Source: Holacanthus passer (lineage: Eukaryota > Chordata > Actinopteri > Pomacanthidae). From it: a stretch of DNA of 64,000 nt. The translations under genes were made by a program, and so were the position numbers. The stretch spans positions 248,001 to 312,000 of the forward strand of contig JAFREQ010000075.1 in assembly GCA_025331565.1 (NCBI GenBank). The letters are read 5' to 3'. Positions 22,804 through 35,316 of this stretch are shown here, piece by piece (the first letter of the stretch is position 1; each line of letters begins with the position of its first letter). Under the pieces are notes generated by a model that saw only the letters and a list, made by a program, of their open reading frames with translations, was not told where the DNA came from and did not search any database.

Positions 22804-23144
22804 GAGGGGGGGTTATCTAGTTGCCTCAGCAGCCTCTCGCTGAGCATCTTGGCTTGATAAACAGAAAGATTGGGAGAAGGTAGCAAATGCCTTCAGGAGA
22901 GAAATGCAGTGGAATCAAAGCTCTCTCTCAATGTGTTTTCTCTTTCTCTTCCTCACACAAGCGCACTTTCACAAATGCAAACACAAAACAGACACACAGA
23001 GGGAGACGCACACATGAGCACAATCAAGTAGACGTACAAGTACAGACGCGCACACTCACATGCACACACGGGTTCTTTATCTGTGAGTGCCACCTGGCTG
23101 GCAAAGGTTTAGTGTAACCTGGCAGACGGCCCAACTGGATGATC

Positions 23145-23470
23145 TGTAGGGCAGAGAGAGACATAGACAGAGAGAAAGGGGGACGACACAGAGGCCAGAC
23201 AGAGATAGAAAGAGAGGCGACAGAGACGACGACTTTTTGATATTCTTTAACGAACACGAGGCAGAGGCGCAAAAAACTGATAAGAAAGGTCAAGCGAGGG
23301 ACAGAAGAGAGATGGAGTTTAGGAGAGGAGAGCCGAGCGGAGAGCAAGGTGAGAGCCAGGGAGATCAATGACCCAATGAAGAGAAAGGGTCAAAGATGAA
23401 AGAGAGAGATGCAATGGGAAAAAAATGAGACCGATAGAGAGAGCAGAGCGAGAGTGGCAAAGATGTGAGC
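23145..23470. repeat. Degenerate purine-rich (GA)n-type tract
   Basis: Over 300 bases dominated by GAGAG, GACAGAG and GGAGA units on the plus strand, with interruptions at 23231-23265. It is probably a decayed GA microsatellite cluster. Confidence 0.6.
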
Positions 23471-23826
23471 GGAAAAGATGAAAAGCCTGGCTGCAGGAAG
23501 GAAGTGACAGAACGATGCTCTCTGGAGATGAGGAGAATACATAGTGAGAGATAAAGTGTGTGTAGCGTGGCAGCTGTCGCTTACGGAATCGAGGAGTCAG
23601 ACAACACGGAACAGTGGGATTAAATGATTGGGGCGTCTGACCGTTTAAGATGAAAGACCAGAGGGAATTTCTTTGCACAAAATGATTGCTGCTGTCTGCG
23701 CAGTGTGTCGGGGACATATTTAATAGCAAATGTAGACATTGTTTTCACTGAGGCGCTGAGATTGGCCTGCAAATACTGTTAGCAGGAGAATTTAGTGTTT
23801 AATTAGTTGGTGGTTTAATTAAACAA

Positions 23827-23843
23827 TTTTTTTTTTTTTTTTT
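23827..23843. repeat. Poly(T) tract, 17 nt
   Basis: An uninterrupted T run within an AT-rich stretch. Confidence 0.85.
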
Positions 23844-24019
23844 ACAAAAGCAATATAAAATTAGCCGAACACTAGTTACATGCTTGTTAATAGGAAGCTT
23901 TTTGAGCTTTGTGAAAATGCCTAGCCATTAATTTTCTTACTTTATGGGGAGAGCTGAAGCCTATTACATTCTAGCAAGTGCAATATGTGGTGAAATGCAC
24001 AGCACCAGTCCATTACACT

Positions 24020-24037
24020 GTAAGTAAGTAAGTAAGA
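24020..24037. repeat. (GTAA)n short tandem repeat
   Basis: Four GTAA/TAAG units in tandem. Confidence 0.85.
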
Positions 24038-24817
24038 CTGGTGAAGACATTGGACTGTTGGAGGAAACCTATATAAAGAGACTTCACCACCGATCACTGA
24101 GCGGCCTGTTTATGTAAAAATAGTTAAATAACCAGTAATGCTGCCCCACAATATTACAACAGCAACAACATGTAAAACAACATGAAATGTGAAAAAGGCC
24201 TTTAAAGAAGAGGAAAGAGAGAAGAAAATAGTACAGATGTCTAGATCAGCTTTTGATGATAAATGTAAAACAAGAGTAAAATTTGGTGACTTTTTCGTGT
24301 TCAATGTAAAGCTTTAGTAACTAAATAAATATTAGCAATAAAAAAATGACCACGTGAAAAGGGTTTGTACCGACTAATGCAAAACATGATGTGAGTATAA
24401 TGAAATGCATGTGTAATTTACTGATCAACATCACTGGTTTAATTTTTTTCTTTAAACATAAAAAAATGTGTTTGTGTCCTGAAGTACTGCAGTTGGGGAA
24501 AAAGGGAGGGGGGAAAGTGGTCCAGTTACCACATTGCCAGCAGATGGTCCCTTGTTAATTTTTAGAGAGTTTGAACGTGTTTCTGTTAAGATCGATGTCA
24601 AAGAGTGCTTCAGTGGCATGTAAGTAAATTTTGTTATCGTAATTATTTTTAGCTTTACTGAGCTGTGAATGTAAATCACTGACTAACTTTATATGAGTCT
24701 TAGCTGGGTTTGAGAAAAACTTCAGATGGTGAGGTTAGTCATTACACAGTGTTAGAGCTAAGCACACGCTCTCAGTATTCATGAGTTATGTTTTGACATG
24801 TCCACACATACCTACTG

Positions 24818-24908
24818 TATCTATCCATCCATCTATCATGGATGGAAAAGATTGATAGACGAGGGATGGATGGTTATGTGGATATCTATGTATCATAGAT
24901 AGATCCAC
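24818..24908. repeat. Degenerate ATCC/ATCT tetranucleotide tract
   Basis: ATCTATCC-type units give way at about 24838 to the complementary GGATGG/GATAGA-type units. The two halves are loosely inverted with respect to one another. Confidence 0.65.
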
Positions 24909-27856
24909 AAACAGTATTCACCTACAGTATATAGATAGAATTGTATTAAAATACAGAATTTTCTAGCAAGTGTTACAACTAACCCTCTGTCAATTAATCC
25001 CACCCATCTGGAAAGAAAACAGTAGGTCAGACAAACAAACCTCAAAAGTTCATTTGTTGCAGAGATGGTTATATGTTACTTGTGTATAAACATGATTAAT
25101 CTAACTCAGATATATTTTTAATTATTTAGTCAAAACCAAAATGTGTTCGGTTGTGCCCTACTCTCTCTTACAGGTTCATCTTCAAAGTGTTTTCTCAGAG
25201 TTGACATTTTGGAGATACACAGAAAAGAAGAAGTGCGACTGTAATTTGTGCAGGAAGGTTGCTGCTTAAAATCAAAAGGAGGAAGCGCATGTAGAGGGTG
25301 AACAAATGGCTTTGAACAAAGCACTTCCAGAGATTAGTGTTCCAGTTCCCTTCTCAGTGGAAACCAGTGGAGAGCTGGGTATAATACAGGTGGAGTTACG
25401 TGTTGCTGGCAAACAAGCTCGGCAACATTGCTTGAGTAAATAAAGGTTTCAGAAATGTTCCACCTGATAGCCAAACAATGGTCTGGTGTGCATGCGAGTG
25501 CACGTGACAAGGTTGAGCTTTGAGATGACTCATTCAGCTCCAGTGTTACCCAGAGCACTAATACAGGCTACCAACAGTTGCAGAAAAACACTGCTGCATG
25601 ATGAAGAAAGGCTTATTGCTGTTTTTGCAGCTGCAGAGAGTAGTTTGCTTTCCTCTCGTGTGCTCTATTGGCTGGGTAAACCCCTCCTCCTTTCACACTG
25701 CAATCACTCTCACTGAAACTGCCTCCTTTTTTCTTTTTACATCTCCATCAAACCCAAACCCTCCACACGCACTTTCCCCTGCCTCTCTCCAGCCCTCGCT
25801 CTTTCTCTCTCCAAACCTGTCGGTTTTCCCTTTTCTCACCTCCTCTCGCTCCTGCCTTTTCTGTGTCTATTCATATTTAGCTTCCCTTGTTCGTTCTTTG
25901 TCTGTTTAATTTACAATTCAAAGAAGGCGCTATTGGTGAGAAGTAATTATTGCCAAAGTGGGAAACTTCAAACATAAACAGATTCATCTGGCAACCATTA
26001 TAATGTAACAATAGTGAATGTTTCAACAATAGCACGTCGGTCAAGTAATGACAAATAATAGATAAGATGACATTAAAATGTCAAATTGGCAAATTGTAAT
26101 AAGTACATCCCTCACTCCCTTCCTTCTGTCCCTCCTTTAAAAAAGCAAGGTCATACTCAAACTTCAACAATCCACCAAAGGCCATACAGGTCACTTAATA
26201 AAGCCTCACACATTAGTCTAATGAAACACTGCCTTATTAGTTTCATCTCTAATTAACTGGTAGGTGAAGTTCTGACAATGCTGTGAAATCTGAATTAGAG
26301 GCCTGCTCATCACTGGAACACACAGGCCAACTGCATGAGAGCAAAAAGCACACATTAATGCAGAAATGGAAATTAAGAGGAAATAACTTTTAGGAGAATA
26401 GGTGCTTTAATTTTATACCAACTAGTAACTGCCATGGGTTGTAAAGACAAAAGTCAATGATTGGAATTAGAGTTGGCATTTGATAACATCCGGTGAAACT
26501 GGAATCCACTTAGCCCATCAAATCCACTAATCGAATCTTTTATAAATCCCTTATAAAACATTTGGAATTCACTGCCATATAACTAAAACTGTAAAATCTG
26601 TAAATCACAGTCAAAGATATAAAAATCCAAATCAATATATTTGACACTCATAACAGTGGAAGCACACAACAATTTCTGTTTTATGTACATGTACAGTATA
26701 TGTGCTTCACTCTGTAACGCCACTGTACAATTGAAATGTGTCTACAAGTTCCAGCAGAGTAATATGTCTTCTCTCCAGGTGATCGCATCACATCAGTTTT
26801 AGTAGGCCTGGCATTCTCCGGTTAATCTTTCATTCACATCATATTAATAATATAAACTTAATAAATATTTTGGAACCAGGAACCCAGTTTTTGGATCATA
26901 TAGCTCATAAAAAGCAAGGTGTGCAGGATTAAGTACTTAAGTAAATGCAGGACTAAGTTTCAGATCAAACTTGGAATCACCAGATACACATTATACACAT
27001 GGGTGACATTTCTCATTTCAACCACCATAGCAACTGATGAAAATGACAAGCCTGCTGCCTGAATGTTGTGTGCATCACGCTTTGCAAATAAAAAAAAAAG
27101 AGGAAAGGGAAATAAAAGATTCAAAAAGAGATTTAGAGAGAGGTTTTAGTGTCTCAGATTAGCAAATGCAGGTATGTTGCCAACCTGCACACGGATCCAA
27201 AATGGAACCAGCTATTGTATTGTATTGCAGCAGCTAATCATCATATGACCAACAGAGGAAAAAAAATGGATATTGGATTTCTGAGAGTGTGATAACCTTT
27301 TGTGTTAACCTTTTGGAAATATCCAACTTCACTTATGAACTGTGTGACAAAGAAACTGTGCCATTTACTGAGTCAACAGATGTACTTCCAAAGTATTTGG
27401 GTTCAAGATTAAAAGTTCTTTATCGACATGTGAAATTGAGACTTTTATGTTCATCCAAAAATTGTTGGTTTGATTTAATTTCCTGTAAATCAGTACATCA
27501 CAGTTTCTTTTCGGGAGAGCACATCAGTTTTGCAGCTGCATGGTATTTGTGTCTTTCAGAGGCAGACACACACTGAGACTGAAAGGCAGACAGAGGAGAG
27601 AGAGAAAAAATGTTTGCCCATGGAAAGACGACGTGGTTGGGGGGAGTGAGGAGGGGATAAACTACTTGTTAACCAGCAAGAAAATGCTAAGTGAAAATGA
27701 GGCAGATAGGATAATCAAAGTCTGTGTTTGTGTGCATGTGTGTGAGCCGGAGCAAGTAATTACATGACAATATTTCTCTTTGACATGGAGATTTGATATG
27801 GGCCCAGTGAGAGCAAAACAACAAACCATGGACAAACACTGAAATGGTAATAACTG

Positions 27857-27902
<46 letters not shown>

Positions 27903-30249
27903 AGGACATAGGTAGACTGATAAAGACTCACAAAATGTCCTGGTGGATGTGTGGGTTAAATGTGCGCTGAATTTATAAAGAACCCAAACTTCCTGTCTTC
28001 TAAACCACCACAAAGATTCAAGACTCTCTCCACGCACTGTGTGAATTTTTTGAAACAACGGTCACGTACATGTGAAATGAGCCTTGGCAGAACAATAGAT
28101 CTGTAAACACACATATGATTGAACAGTTAGCTCTCCGGGACTTCTTAAGATTCATTGTGATGTTTTCTTTTCACATCCATACCCCCACTTCCCGGACTGG
28201 TGACTATCTGAGGAGGCCTGCAGTGACTTAAATATTCTATAAACCTTAAACTTAATTAAAAGCCAGTTTCCAAGGGGGGGCAAGTGAGACATGTGTACAT
28301 GGAGTACCAGGTTTCTCACTGCGTGGATGTGCACTAACTTTCAATTCTACCATCCAATGCTAATAGCACAACAGAGGAGGAATCACAATTTACGTGGCAG
28401 AAATTATATAAAGTGACTAGAATTTATCAGTTTGACTCACTGGAACAGAAGCACTTTTGAACTTGCAGCATGCACTGAGTGAGAGAAAGGTCGTGGTAGA
28501 GCACTGAGCCTCTAAACACACGTACTGTATTGTACTAATGTCTTACAGACATGAGAAAGACTAACAACACACTCCAAAGAAAGCCTGATGAAACAGAAGC
28601 TGTTTCACGATGTAATATTAAGTTAGTGGGCGTAATACCCAACCTCTAGGTGAGAACAGCTTCTGTGACAGGCACATTGTATCCCTCAGCTTAACTCTAA
28701 GATTGGGAACCATTAGTGCCAAGGGTTGCTTCTTTCAAGATAAAGAACAGGTTCTACAATTGAGCCAACAACAAAAGCCGGTATTCAAATAGTGACTGAG
28801 TTTCAATAATTTCAAAATTGCTGTTTAAAAAGGCCAATGCATGATAAAAGCTGAAACAAGGGCATAGTGTAGATTGTACAATGTGTAATTTCCACAGCAC
28901 TAATTGCATCTGTCATGTCAAACTCACCAATCTGTTGCTCTGCATTTAGTAACAGTTTAAACAGAAATGCTGTTTTATTTCACTACACCCCCACAGTTGT
29001 TCTTTTTTCTTTGTTAAGCTCCCATTTATAAAAACTTTATACAGCAGATGCAGATGTTCAAATTAAAATCCTACCAGAAAGAGGGAGAAAATTTTCCTCT
29101 TACACAAACTGTAAGGATTTTAATAAGAACCACTGGTGCAGGGGAGAATTATTCAAAATAGTGAAAGTGGAACCTGAAATTAAATTAATTAGATTGGTAA
29201 GTATGAAACGTTTTAAGTGCTGTGAAATTTGTAGGAGCAAAATATAGAGAAAGTGTTAAAATAACATGAAAGCAAAAAGTACTAAAGTAACTTCAAGTGG
29301 GAGCAAACAGGAAGATATCTTACTAAACAATGCCATTGCTAAACTTATTGTATTGGCAGAAAGGTATGCATTGCATATGTTTTGCTGCTTCAAGTGTGAT
29401 ATTATTGCAAAAACTATTCTGTATCTGTAAAGTACATTCTTGCATTTGTAGTTATTTTCACATGATAATAATCAGTAGGAGAAAAGACCAAACACAAACA
29501 GTGAAATAGCAAAATTCTGATTTGCCTCTAAAATGCAATAAAACAAAATTTGAAATACGCAACAAAATAAAGTCCTGTCTCTACTATAAACTTATTTCAC
29601 ATAAAGGAGCTCTGCAGTTGAGTAAATAAAGGTCCCAGTCCCTATATTTGTGAATTTTTGATATACAGAAGCATATTGTTCGGAGAGCATACAAACCCCT
29701 GCTTATCATTTCACAAGAGACTGAAATTACAAAGGCCGGTCTGCCTCAGCCAATTCAACAAAACTTTTCACAATTTACATTTTTTTTTCTTTTCTGAGCA
29801 AATCTTCCATCACTATAAAGATTCTGTCACTGTTATGTGCTTTGGGTCACTGAACAGGAAACAGTTGGTGAGAAGATTCAAATTGCCTTTACAAATCACA
29901 GTGTGAGTGTGAGAGACAGCCCAGCAAGACTCACCAGTCTCTGACTTTCTAAAACGCAACTTAAAAAGCAACTTGAGAAGAATACAGATGAGAGAATTTG
30001 ATCAGAGAATTCTATCAGGGTGTTTTTGTATTCGCTTCGTAGTGAAGCATTGCAAACTTTGATCTGTGATTGATTATAGATTAATTCTGCGCACACTGGA
30101 GGAGTCCTTGTGCACCAAATTAGCTTTGTATTTGACAGCCATCAAGAAAATGAAAATACGTACAGTAGATTGAAAATTCATTCAAACATGAGCAGCTGGG
30201 AGAAACTAGGTTTTAGGGTAATGATCCTGGCTCAAAGAAGAAAACACAC
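24909..30249. other. Non-coding stretch, no gene recognised
   Basis: Over 5 kb with no supported exon. It includes (CA)n at 27860-27899. The interval 25920-26420 is rich in TAAT and AACAAT motifs and could be regulatory. Minus-strand frames at 27662-27931 and 27687-28058 are driven by the CA tract. Frames at 27289-27576 and 29658-29906 are unrecognised. Confidence 0.55.
27860..27899. repeat. (CA)19 microsatellite
   Basis: An uninterrupted CA tract of about 39 bases. Confidence 0.97.
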
Positions 30250-30549
30250 TCAATCACAAAATGAATTTTTAATTGAAAATTTGGCTTTATTACAAGTAAT
30301 ATTTAAAAAAGAGATGGCTGGAGAGACCACAACGGGCCGGCAAGAATGGACACTGAGACGTCTTCTGAAAACAGCCAACACTGTTGAAACCAAGAGGACA
30401 GGAGTACAGGCCAGCAGTGTCGTCAGATTCTCATACATAAGCTGACACATCTCTGAACACATGAAAGGAATCTTCAGACTAAGCAGGTTGGATAAAGGAG
30501 CAGCCGCAGCGTAAAACTTCTCACAGTAATTCCTGTAATAGCCAAGCAA
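30250..30549 (-). pseudogene. Ty3/gypsy-like pol fragment (RT/connection)
   Basis: A minus-strand open frame of 99 codons. Its N-terminal half (30549 down to about 30390) reads GYYRNYCEKF, then APLSNLL, a CSEMC block and LTTLLACTPVL. These correspond in order to the conserved GYYR-F, A-PL--L, W---C--A--L and PVL positions at the end of a Ty3/gypsy reverse transcriptase before RNase H. The usual Trp of the W-C motif is replaced by Met-Cys. The rest of the frame is not recognisable, and the upstream RT palm (which would lie above 30549) is not seen. No LTR is found nearby. I read it as an isolated retrotransposon scrap that happens to remain open, not a domesticated gene, though the intact frame deserves a check. 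Confidence 0.65.
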
Positions 30550-33535
30550 GGAAGCATTTCAGCTCTCATTGAGAAGAACAATCTCCAAAGCCATACTTGG
30601 CCATGTCTGCTTTCACTGTCACTTTCATACAGAAGAATATTAGCCAACATAGAGCAGCATTGAGGAAAAGATGTGTGTATGTTTCACACATGACCCCAAT
30701 AATGATGTCAGAGAAATATGAGAAATATCACCTCCTTCAGTTGGAAACATTGAGCACAACAGGTTTCACATCTCATCCCAGTTCCTGAGAACAGAGGGGT
30801 TTCAACAGACTTATGTAACATTAACATGTTTTATATATGTGTGAGGTTTCTGTCAAGTAGTCATCCATCTGCCAGTCAGTTACATATAGTTCACTAAACT
30901 GAAACCGCAAAGACAGAGCACTTGATGTTATGTATTTTTACTTGGCCAGCTCACATCCCTCACTGGGCTTTCACCAAATATTGCACACACAAGCTAACAG
31001 GTTAATAGTGGAAAGATTGTCAGCGAAAATGAAATCAGTGTTTTTCGGCTTTTTGTCTTCAGGACATCTGCATGAACAGTGTGCTTGTCAGCACGTACAG
31101 TCGGTACAAGCCGGTGCACATCAAATGATTTACTGTGCTGTGTAACATCAGATTTTATGGAATGCCTCAGCACACTGTCTTTTTAATTCCCATGTGTCCT
31201 GGAAGAGAGTTTACCCCTGATTTATAAAGACAACTTGTGCAACTTAAGCCAGCAGCAGTTTTTCATTTCAGATACCTGAGGTGAGGCCGTATACCACATT
31301 CTCCCGCAGCAGCTCAGGGAGAAGCCCGGACATTCAAACCTGAAACAAATGTAAGCAAAATGAGCGTGACGGACGGCTCTTCTTGGTCGAACATCCGACT
31401 TAAGTTTTAAATCCTGATAATTCAGCGTGACCTGGCAAGTTATCCACTACATTCTTTCAATCGTTTGAAATTTGAAAAGTAGTTTCAGAGTAAACAACTG
31501 CTCACTTATCTTTCGATTATTTTCTGATAATATTATTGTGCTGCCTGTTGTTGCCACAGTAGTCATCTCTTAGTCGAAGACAGACCGTTAAAAACACTGG
31601 GCAATTATGCAGATTTTTGTTTCATAAATCAACAGGAGAGGTTCGTGTTAATGCTCTCCCCTGCATTTGCTCCCTCCATTGCTTCGCCTTGGAACACACA
31701 TTAATTGGGTTCAAGAATGTTGCATGTCTCCAACCCAGTTGTCACCATCACACATGTTTAATAAATAGTAAATTGGGCAATTATCATTGGAAGAATTCAG
31801 TTTCAAACAGCTGACCTGGATGTTTCAAGCCAAGAACACAGCTGTATCTCAACTGAAGAGAGCTGCAGCTCCAGTTAAGTCCAGTGTTAAAGTTGTGTTC
31901 TGTACAAAATGATTAAGTAAAGGATTTGTGGCCCTCTCACACCATTTATTCTCCATTTCTCTTATCAGTCTCTTGATCCTGCCCTCCTTGAGCAGGAAAT
32001 TTGTTGTACGACAAGGCTGTTCTGTTGATCCTCCAAATTAAATAACTGACAGATCACAGCAGCATACAAATTAGTTAGCTCTCCTGCTGTGAGTGGAGGT
32101 AGCTCAGCCTCAATATAAAATCCCATGAAAGGGACTAAGGGGAACCACAGCTGCTTGGACTCCTACAATTGGAGAAATGCTTAAATGATTGTGCACAAGC
32201 TGCAAGACGAAACAACAAGAAGACCAAATGAACTCTGGAGATGAGCATGACACAACAAAAGACATGAAATGTGCACAGTGCAAAATGAGGCCAAACGTGC
32301 CGTGGTCTGAAGCTGTCTCAGCATATTTTCAGCCTCAGGTTCTCCATGCATTCGTAGTGTGCCATCATGATACTGTGCATTAGAATGTGTTCCATCCACT
32401 TTAAAAGCTGATCGCTCTCCATCGTGATGAACTGACAGTTTTGCTGTGCAGTAAACAGTCCAGACCAGTTCATCCACAGAGGAAACTTCTGTGGGACTTG
32501 CAGTGTCTGTGTGTAATACACAGCAACAAACATATAAATATGGCACCATGAATGGCACCAAATGCAAATGTTGAATCATTTTAAGTCTAATGCACATTCC
32601 TGGGTAAACTGAAAGCCTGGTCACTATGCTGATAATGATGTTGAAAAGTTTTATTTTGAAAGTCAGCGCAATGCACGAGGATTGCTGCGAAAACTTGTGT
32701 TTATGTGTGTGTGTGTGTATGTGTGTGTGTGTGTGTGTTTGCTTTGTCTCTTGTACTATAATACAGCATTGAAAAACTGATGTTGAAGCATGTCAACATG
32801 AAACATTTCACCATTTGTACTGTAGGATTTTATTTTTATGATTTTCAGGCTGCAGACTCTTCTGGAAACACTGTCATATTTCCAACAAGTCCTAAAAACT
32901 AAAAGCACAACGACAAAAGAGGTCATATGTCCAAAACTACTCATGGGAGCATTTTCTAAGTTAAACAGAGGGGACCAAAACTATCACAAACAACCAAGGT
33001 TTATGGAGACAAATTGTGCAAAGAAATTATTGCTATTTTCATTTGATTTTATTTCTATTTTCCATCTATTTCTTTTTATGACATGATGGGCGATAAACAG
33101 TAATATTTTGTTATTTACTAAAGGACCGCGGTTTGCGCGGGTGAAATGGAAGAAAAGTGGCACAGCTGAAAATTGCATGTTTGGTCTCATGCAATGTGGA
33201 TTTTGTGGCATTCCTGTTCAGAGGCGCAGAATATGGGAGAGAATATACAAATATCCTCAGTGCATGATTTATTACCACAGACAAAATTGCGTGTGAAATG
33301 TAATGTCTGAGAAAGGCAGATCTGCAGCAGTGTTTTATCAGACTCACACTGAGGGAGAGAGACCGCAGCCAGATCAAAGCCATGAGCGAGACAGACAGAG
33401 CCACTGAGTATATAATGCTTGTGCTGGGGTATAATGGCTTGTACTGCTTCAAGTGTATTTGCTATCTTGTGATTATCTATTTTGTTTTCCTGTATAAAAT
33501 GTAATTATTTGATAATGTGTTATTTAGCTTTTGCA
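30550..33535. other. Non-coding stretch, no gene recognised
   Basis: Holds an interrupted (TG)n at 32705-32738. The minus-strand frame at 32181-32624 (147 codons) is among the longest in the window but has no recognised motif, and it is overlapped by plus-strand and other minus-strand frames. I see no convincing splice context. Confidence 0.55.
32705..32738. repeat. (TG)n microsatellite
   Basis: About 16 TG units with one TA interruption. Confidence 0.93.
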
Positions 33536-33590
33536 ATAATGTAACTCTGACACTCATGCCAGTAAAGCTCATTTGAATTTGAGAGGGAGG
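33536..33590 (+). mobile_element. Possible retroelement 3' tail
   Basis: The run CATGCCAGTAAAGCTCATTTGAATTTGAGAG (33555-33585) resembles the usual 3' end of several fish retroelements (an AATAAAGC-like signal followed by TTTGAATTTGA repeats). The body upstream is not recognisable, so the element and its left end are unknown. Confidence 0.35.
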
Positions 33591-33662
33591 AATGCAAATC
33601 AGAAAATGCATCATACAGTTAAGATGCTCAGCAACACAAGACATGCAATTCTTTAACGTTAT

Positions 33663-33694
33663 TTGTACTTATTAACATATGTTATTAAGTACAA
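33663..33694. repeat. 32-nt near-perfect palindrome
   Basis: TTGTACTTATTAACAT is followed directly by ATGTTATTAAGTACAA. The arms are reverse complements except for one T:T mismatch, with no spacer. It is AT-rich and could extrude as a cruciform. Confidence 0.95.
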
Positions 33695-34324
33695 CATAAT
33701 AGCTTATGAAACCACAGTAAACAACATATGTGCTTGTATCATAGGATGTTCTCAAATCATTTGTAGACCACAAAGCAACAGCAGGAGTCGACTGGAACAT
33801 CAGTTTTGCGCTTGATTACTTCAAAACATGCAGAAAACAGGATAAAAGGTTTAATCAAAAGTTGATTTAAAAAAAAAAAGTAAAGTATCTGCACAGAGGA
33901 AGTGAGAAGAAACCACTGAACAGATAGAGAATTTTGTTGTATTTATTCCAGATAATGGAATGTCAAGCAGCCAATTTAATTAGAACATTAATTACAATAT
34001 TGCAATAGGTCCACTTGATGAGGCGGCAACAGTATTCAGCACATGCAGACCTGGTACAAAGAAGAGAAAAAAAAACCTCTTTCTTTGATTTTCATTTTTC
34101 TTTTTTTGAACATTCCACTACAGATTCAATTTGGTGAAAAACCGTAAACACACACAATGACAACCTATTCTCCATCTGTCAAGATATCAGCCACTCTTAG
34201 GGTCACCACCCTTCTTGTGGAGAAATAAGGGACACCTTTCCAGTGACTCCATCAAGTTGTCCTCCCTCACGATTTTGTGCTTTTTATGCATCAATTTCAA
34301 ACTCCTCTACTCTCAATGTAAAGG

Positions 34325-34390
34325 TATTATAAAATAAATCTCATTTTAACATTCAGTCCAAAACTTCTCATAAAGGATGAGGCAGCATAG
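34325..34390 (+). repeat. Direct duplication, copy 1 (66 bp)
   Basis: Contains TTATAAAATAAATCTCATTT and CAGTCCAA. It is repeated at 34467-34532 with about 75-80% identity, a spacing of 142 bp. Confidence 0.85.
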
Positions 34391-34466
34391 TCTTTGGCAG
34401 ATTAAGCTTCACCAGTGTTTAATTGGTTTATCTTATCTTATAGCACATTATCTTCTCTTATGTTGG

Positions 34467-34532
34467 CATTATAAAATAAATCTAATTTTAACGTTCAGTC
34501 CAACACCTTTCAGGAAGGATGCAGTAGCCTGG
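34467..34532 (+). repeat. Direct duplication, copy 2 (66 bp)
   Basis: The partner of 34325-34390, inside the same putative transposon. Confidence 0.85.
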
Positions 34533-35181
34533 AATTTGAAAGATTCATTTCAACCAAGTGGGTTCTTGGTTAAATTTCTCTCTCACATATACACAAACAC
34601 GGTCACATGTGTGGAGGAGGCGGGTCTTCTGCTTACATTTTCAGAGAGCCTTGTATCACATGATGACTCTAAACACACTACAATCTACTAACAACAGTGC
34701 ACACATTACCCAACAACTTACCATATCCACCTCTGAGGAAGTCTCAGGTATCATGAATTGAACGATTCCAGTCCAAGTCCTCTGCCTTTGTCCTGCTTGG
34801 ACATGGTCGTCCCATGCTGAATGTTGCTTCAGGACCACAGAAAGTACTCATTCAGGACTGATCAACTCGCGGTCCGTCTGCCATTCAGATCTGTACTTTC
34901 TTTCTACGAGTGGACTTGAGCTGACATTTTTTTAAAGAAATGTCCATCTGAGTGTCTGTAACCAGTGCGACGCTGACGCTGAGTGACAGAAAACTAGCCG
35001 GGTTTCAGTCTCTTCTGTGAATTCTGATTTAATACTTCTGTGCATGAAAATACAAATTGTGTCCCATATGGATTCGGTAAAGGACAGTGCATTTTATTTT
35101 TCTGTACACAATGATTCCATATTCCATGGGATGGGTGACAACCCTAGGCTCTGGTTAGGGACACACACTCACGTACATGTG

Positions 35182-35198
35182 CACACACACACACACAG
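35182..35198. repeat. (CA)n short microsatellite
   Basis: About eight CA units. Confidence 0.9.
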
Positions 35199-35291
35199 TT
35201 TCTTAGGTAAAGGTTATGGACTTGAAGAATGTTCTCATTAGCTCTCTGTACAACACTATCAGTATACTGCCTCCATTGTAGAGGATGCAGA

Positions 35292-35316
35292 GTGTGTGTG
35301 TGTGTGTGTGTGTGTG
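35292..35316. repeat. (GT)n microsatellite
   Basis: About 12 GT units. Confidence 0.93.

Larger units (their letters stand above)
22803..24817. other. Purine-rich and AT-rich non-coding stretch
   Basis: From about 23145 to 23470 the plus strand is strongly purine-rich (GAGA, GACA and GGGA units). This gives long Ser/Leu/Pro-rich minus-strand frames at 23024-23368 and 23319-23729 that I do not regard as genes. T17 lies at 23827-23843 and (TAAG)4 at 24020-24037. Confidence 0.6.
34198..35146. mobile_element. Degenerate DNA transposon with imperfect TIRs
   Basis: The left end begins TAGGGTCACCACCC (34198). The right end read backward from 35146 begins TAGGGTTGTCACCC. About 16 of the first 24 positions agree, and many of the differences are transitions. 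This TAGGGTTGCCACCC-type terminus is familiar from a teleost DNA transposon family. No clear target duplication or transposase frame remains. The interior carries a 66-bp direct duplication. Unit boundaries and family are tentative. Confidence 0.45.

Noticed and set aside
23024..23729. Ser/Leu-rich minus-strand frames of 114 and 136 codons
   Set aside because: Composition is dictated by the purine-rich plus strand; no domain.
32181..32624. 147-codon minus-strand open frame
   Set aside because: No motif or family resemblance, no splice context, and competing frames on both strands. Length is within chance expectation for 64 kb.
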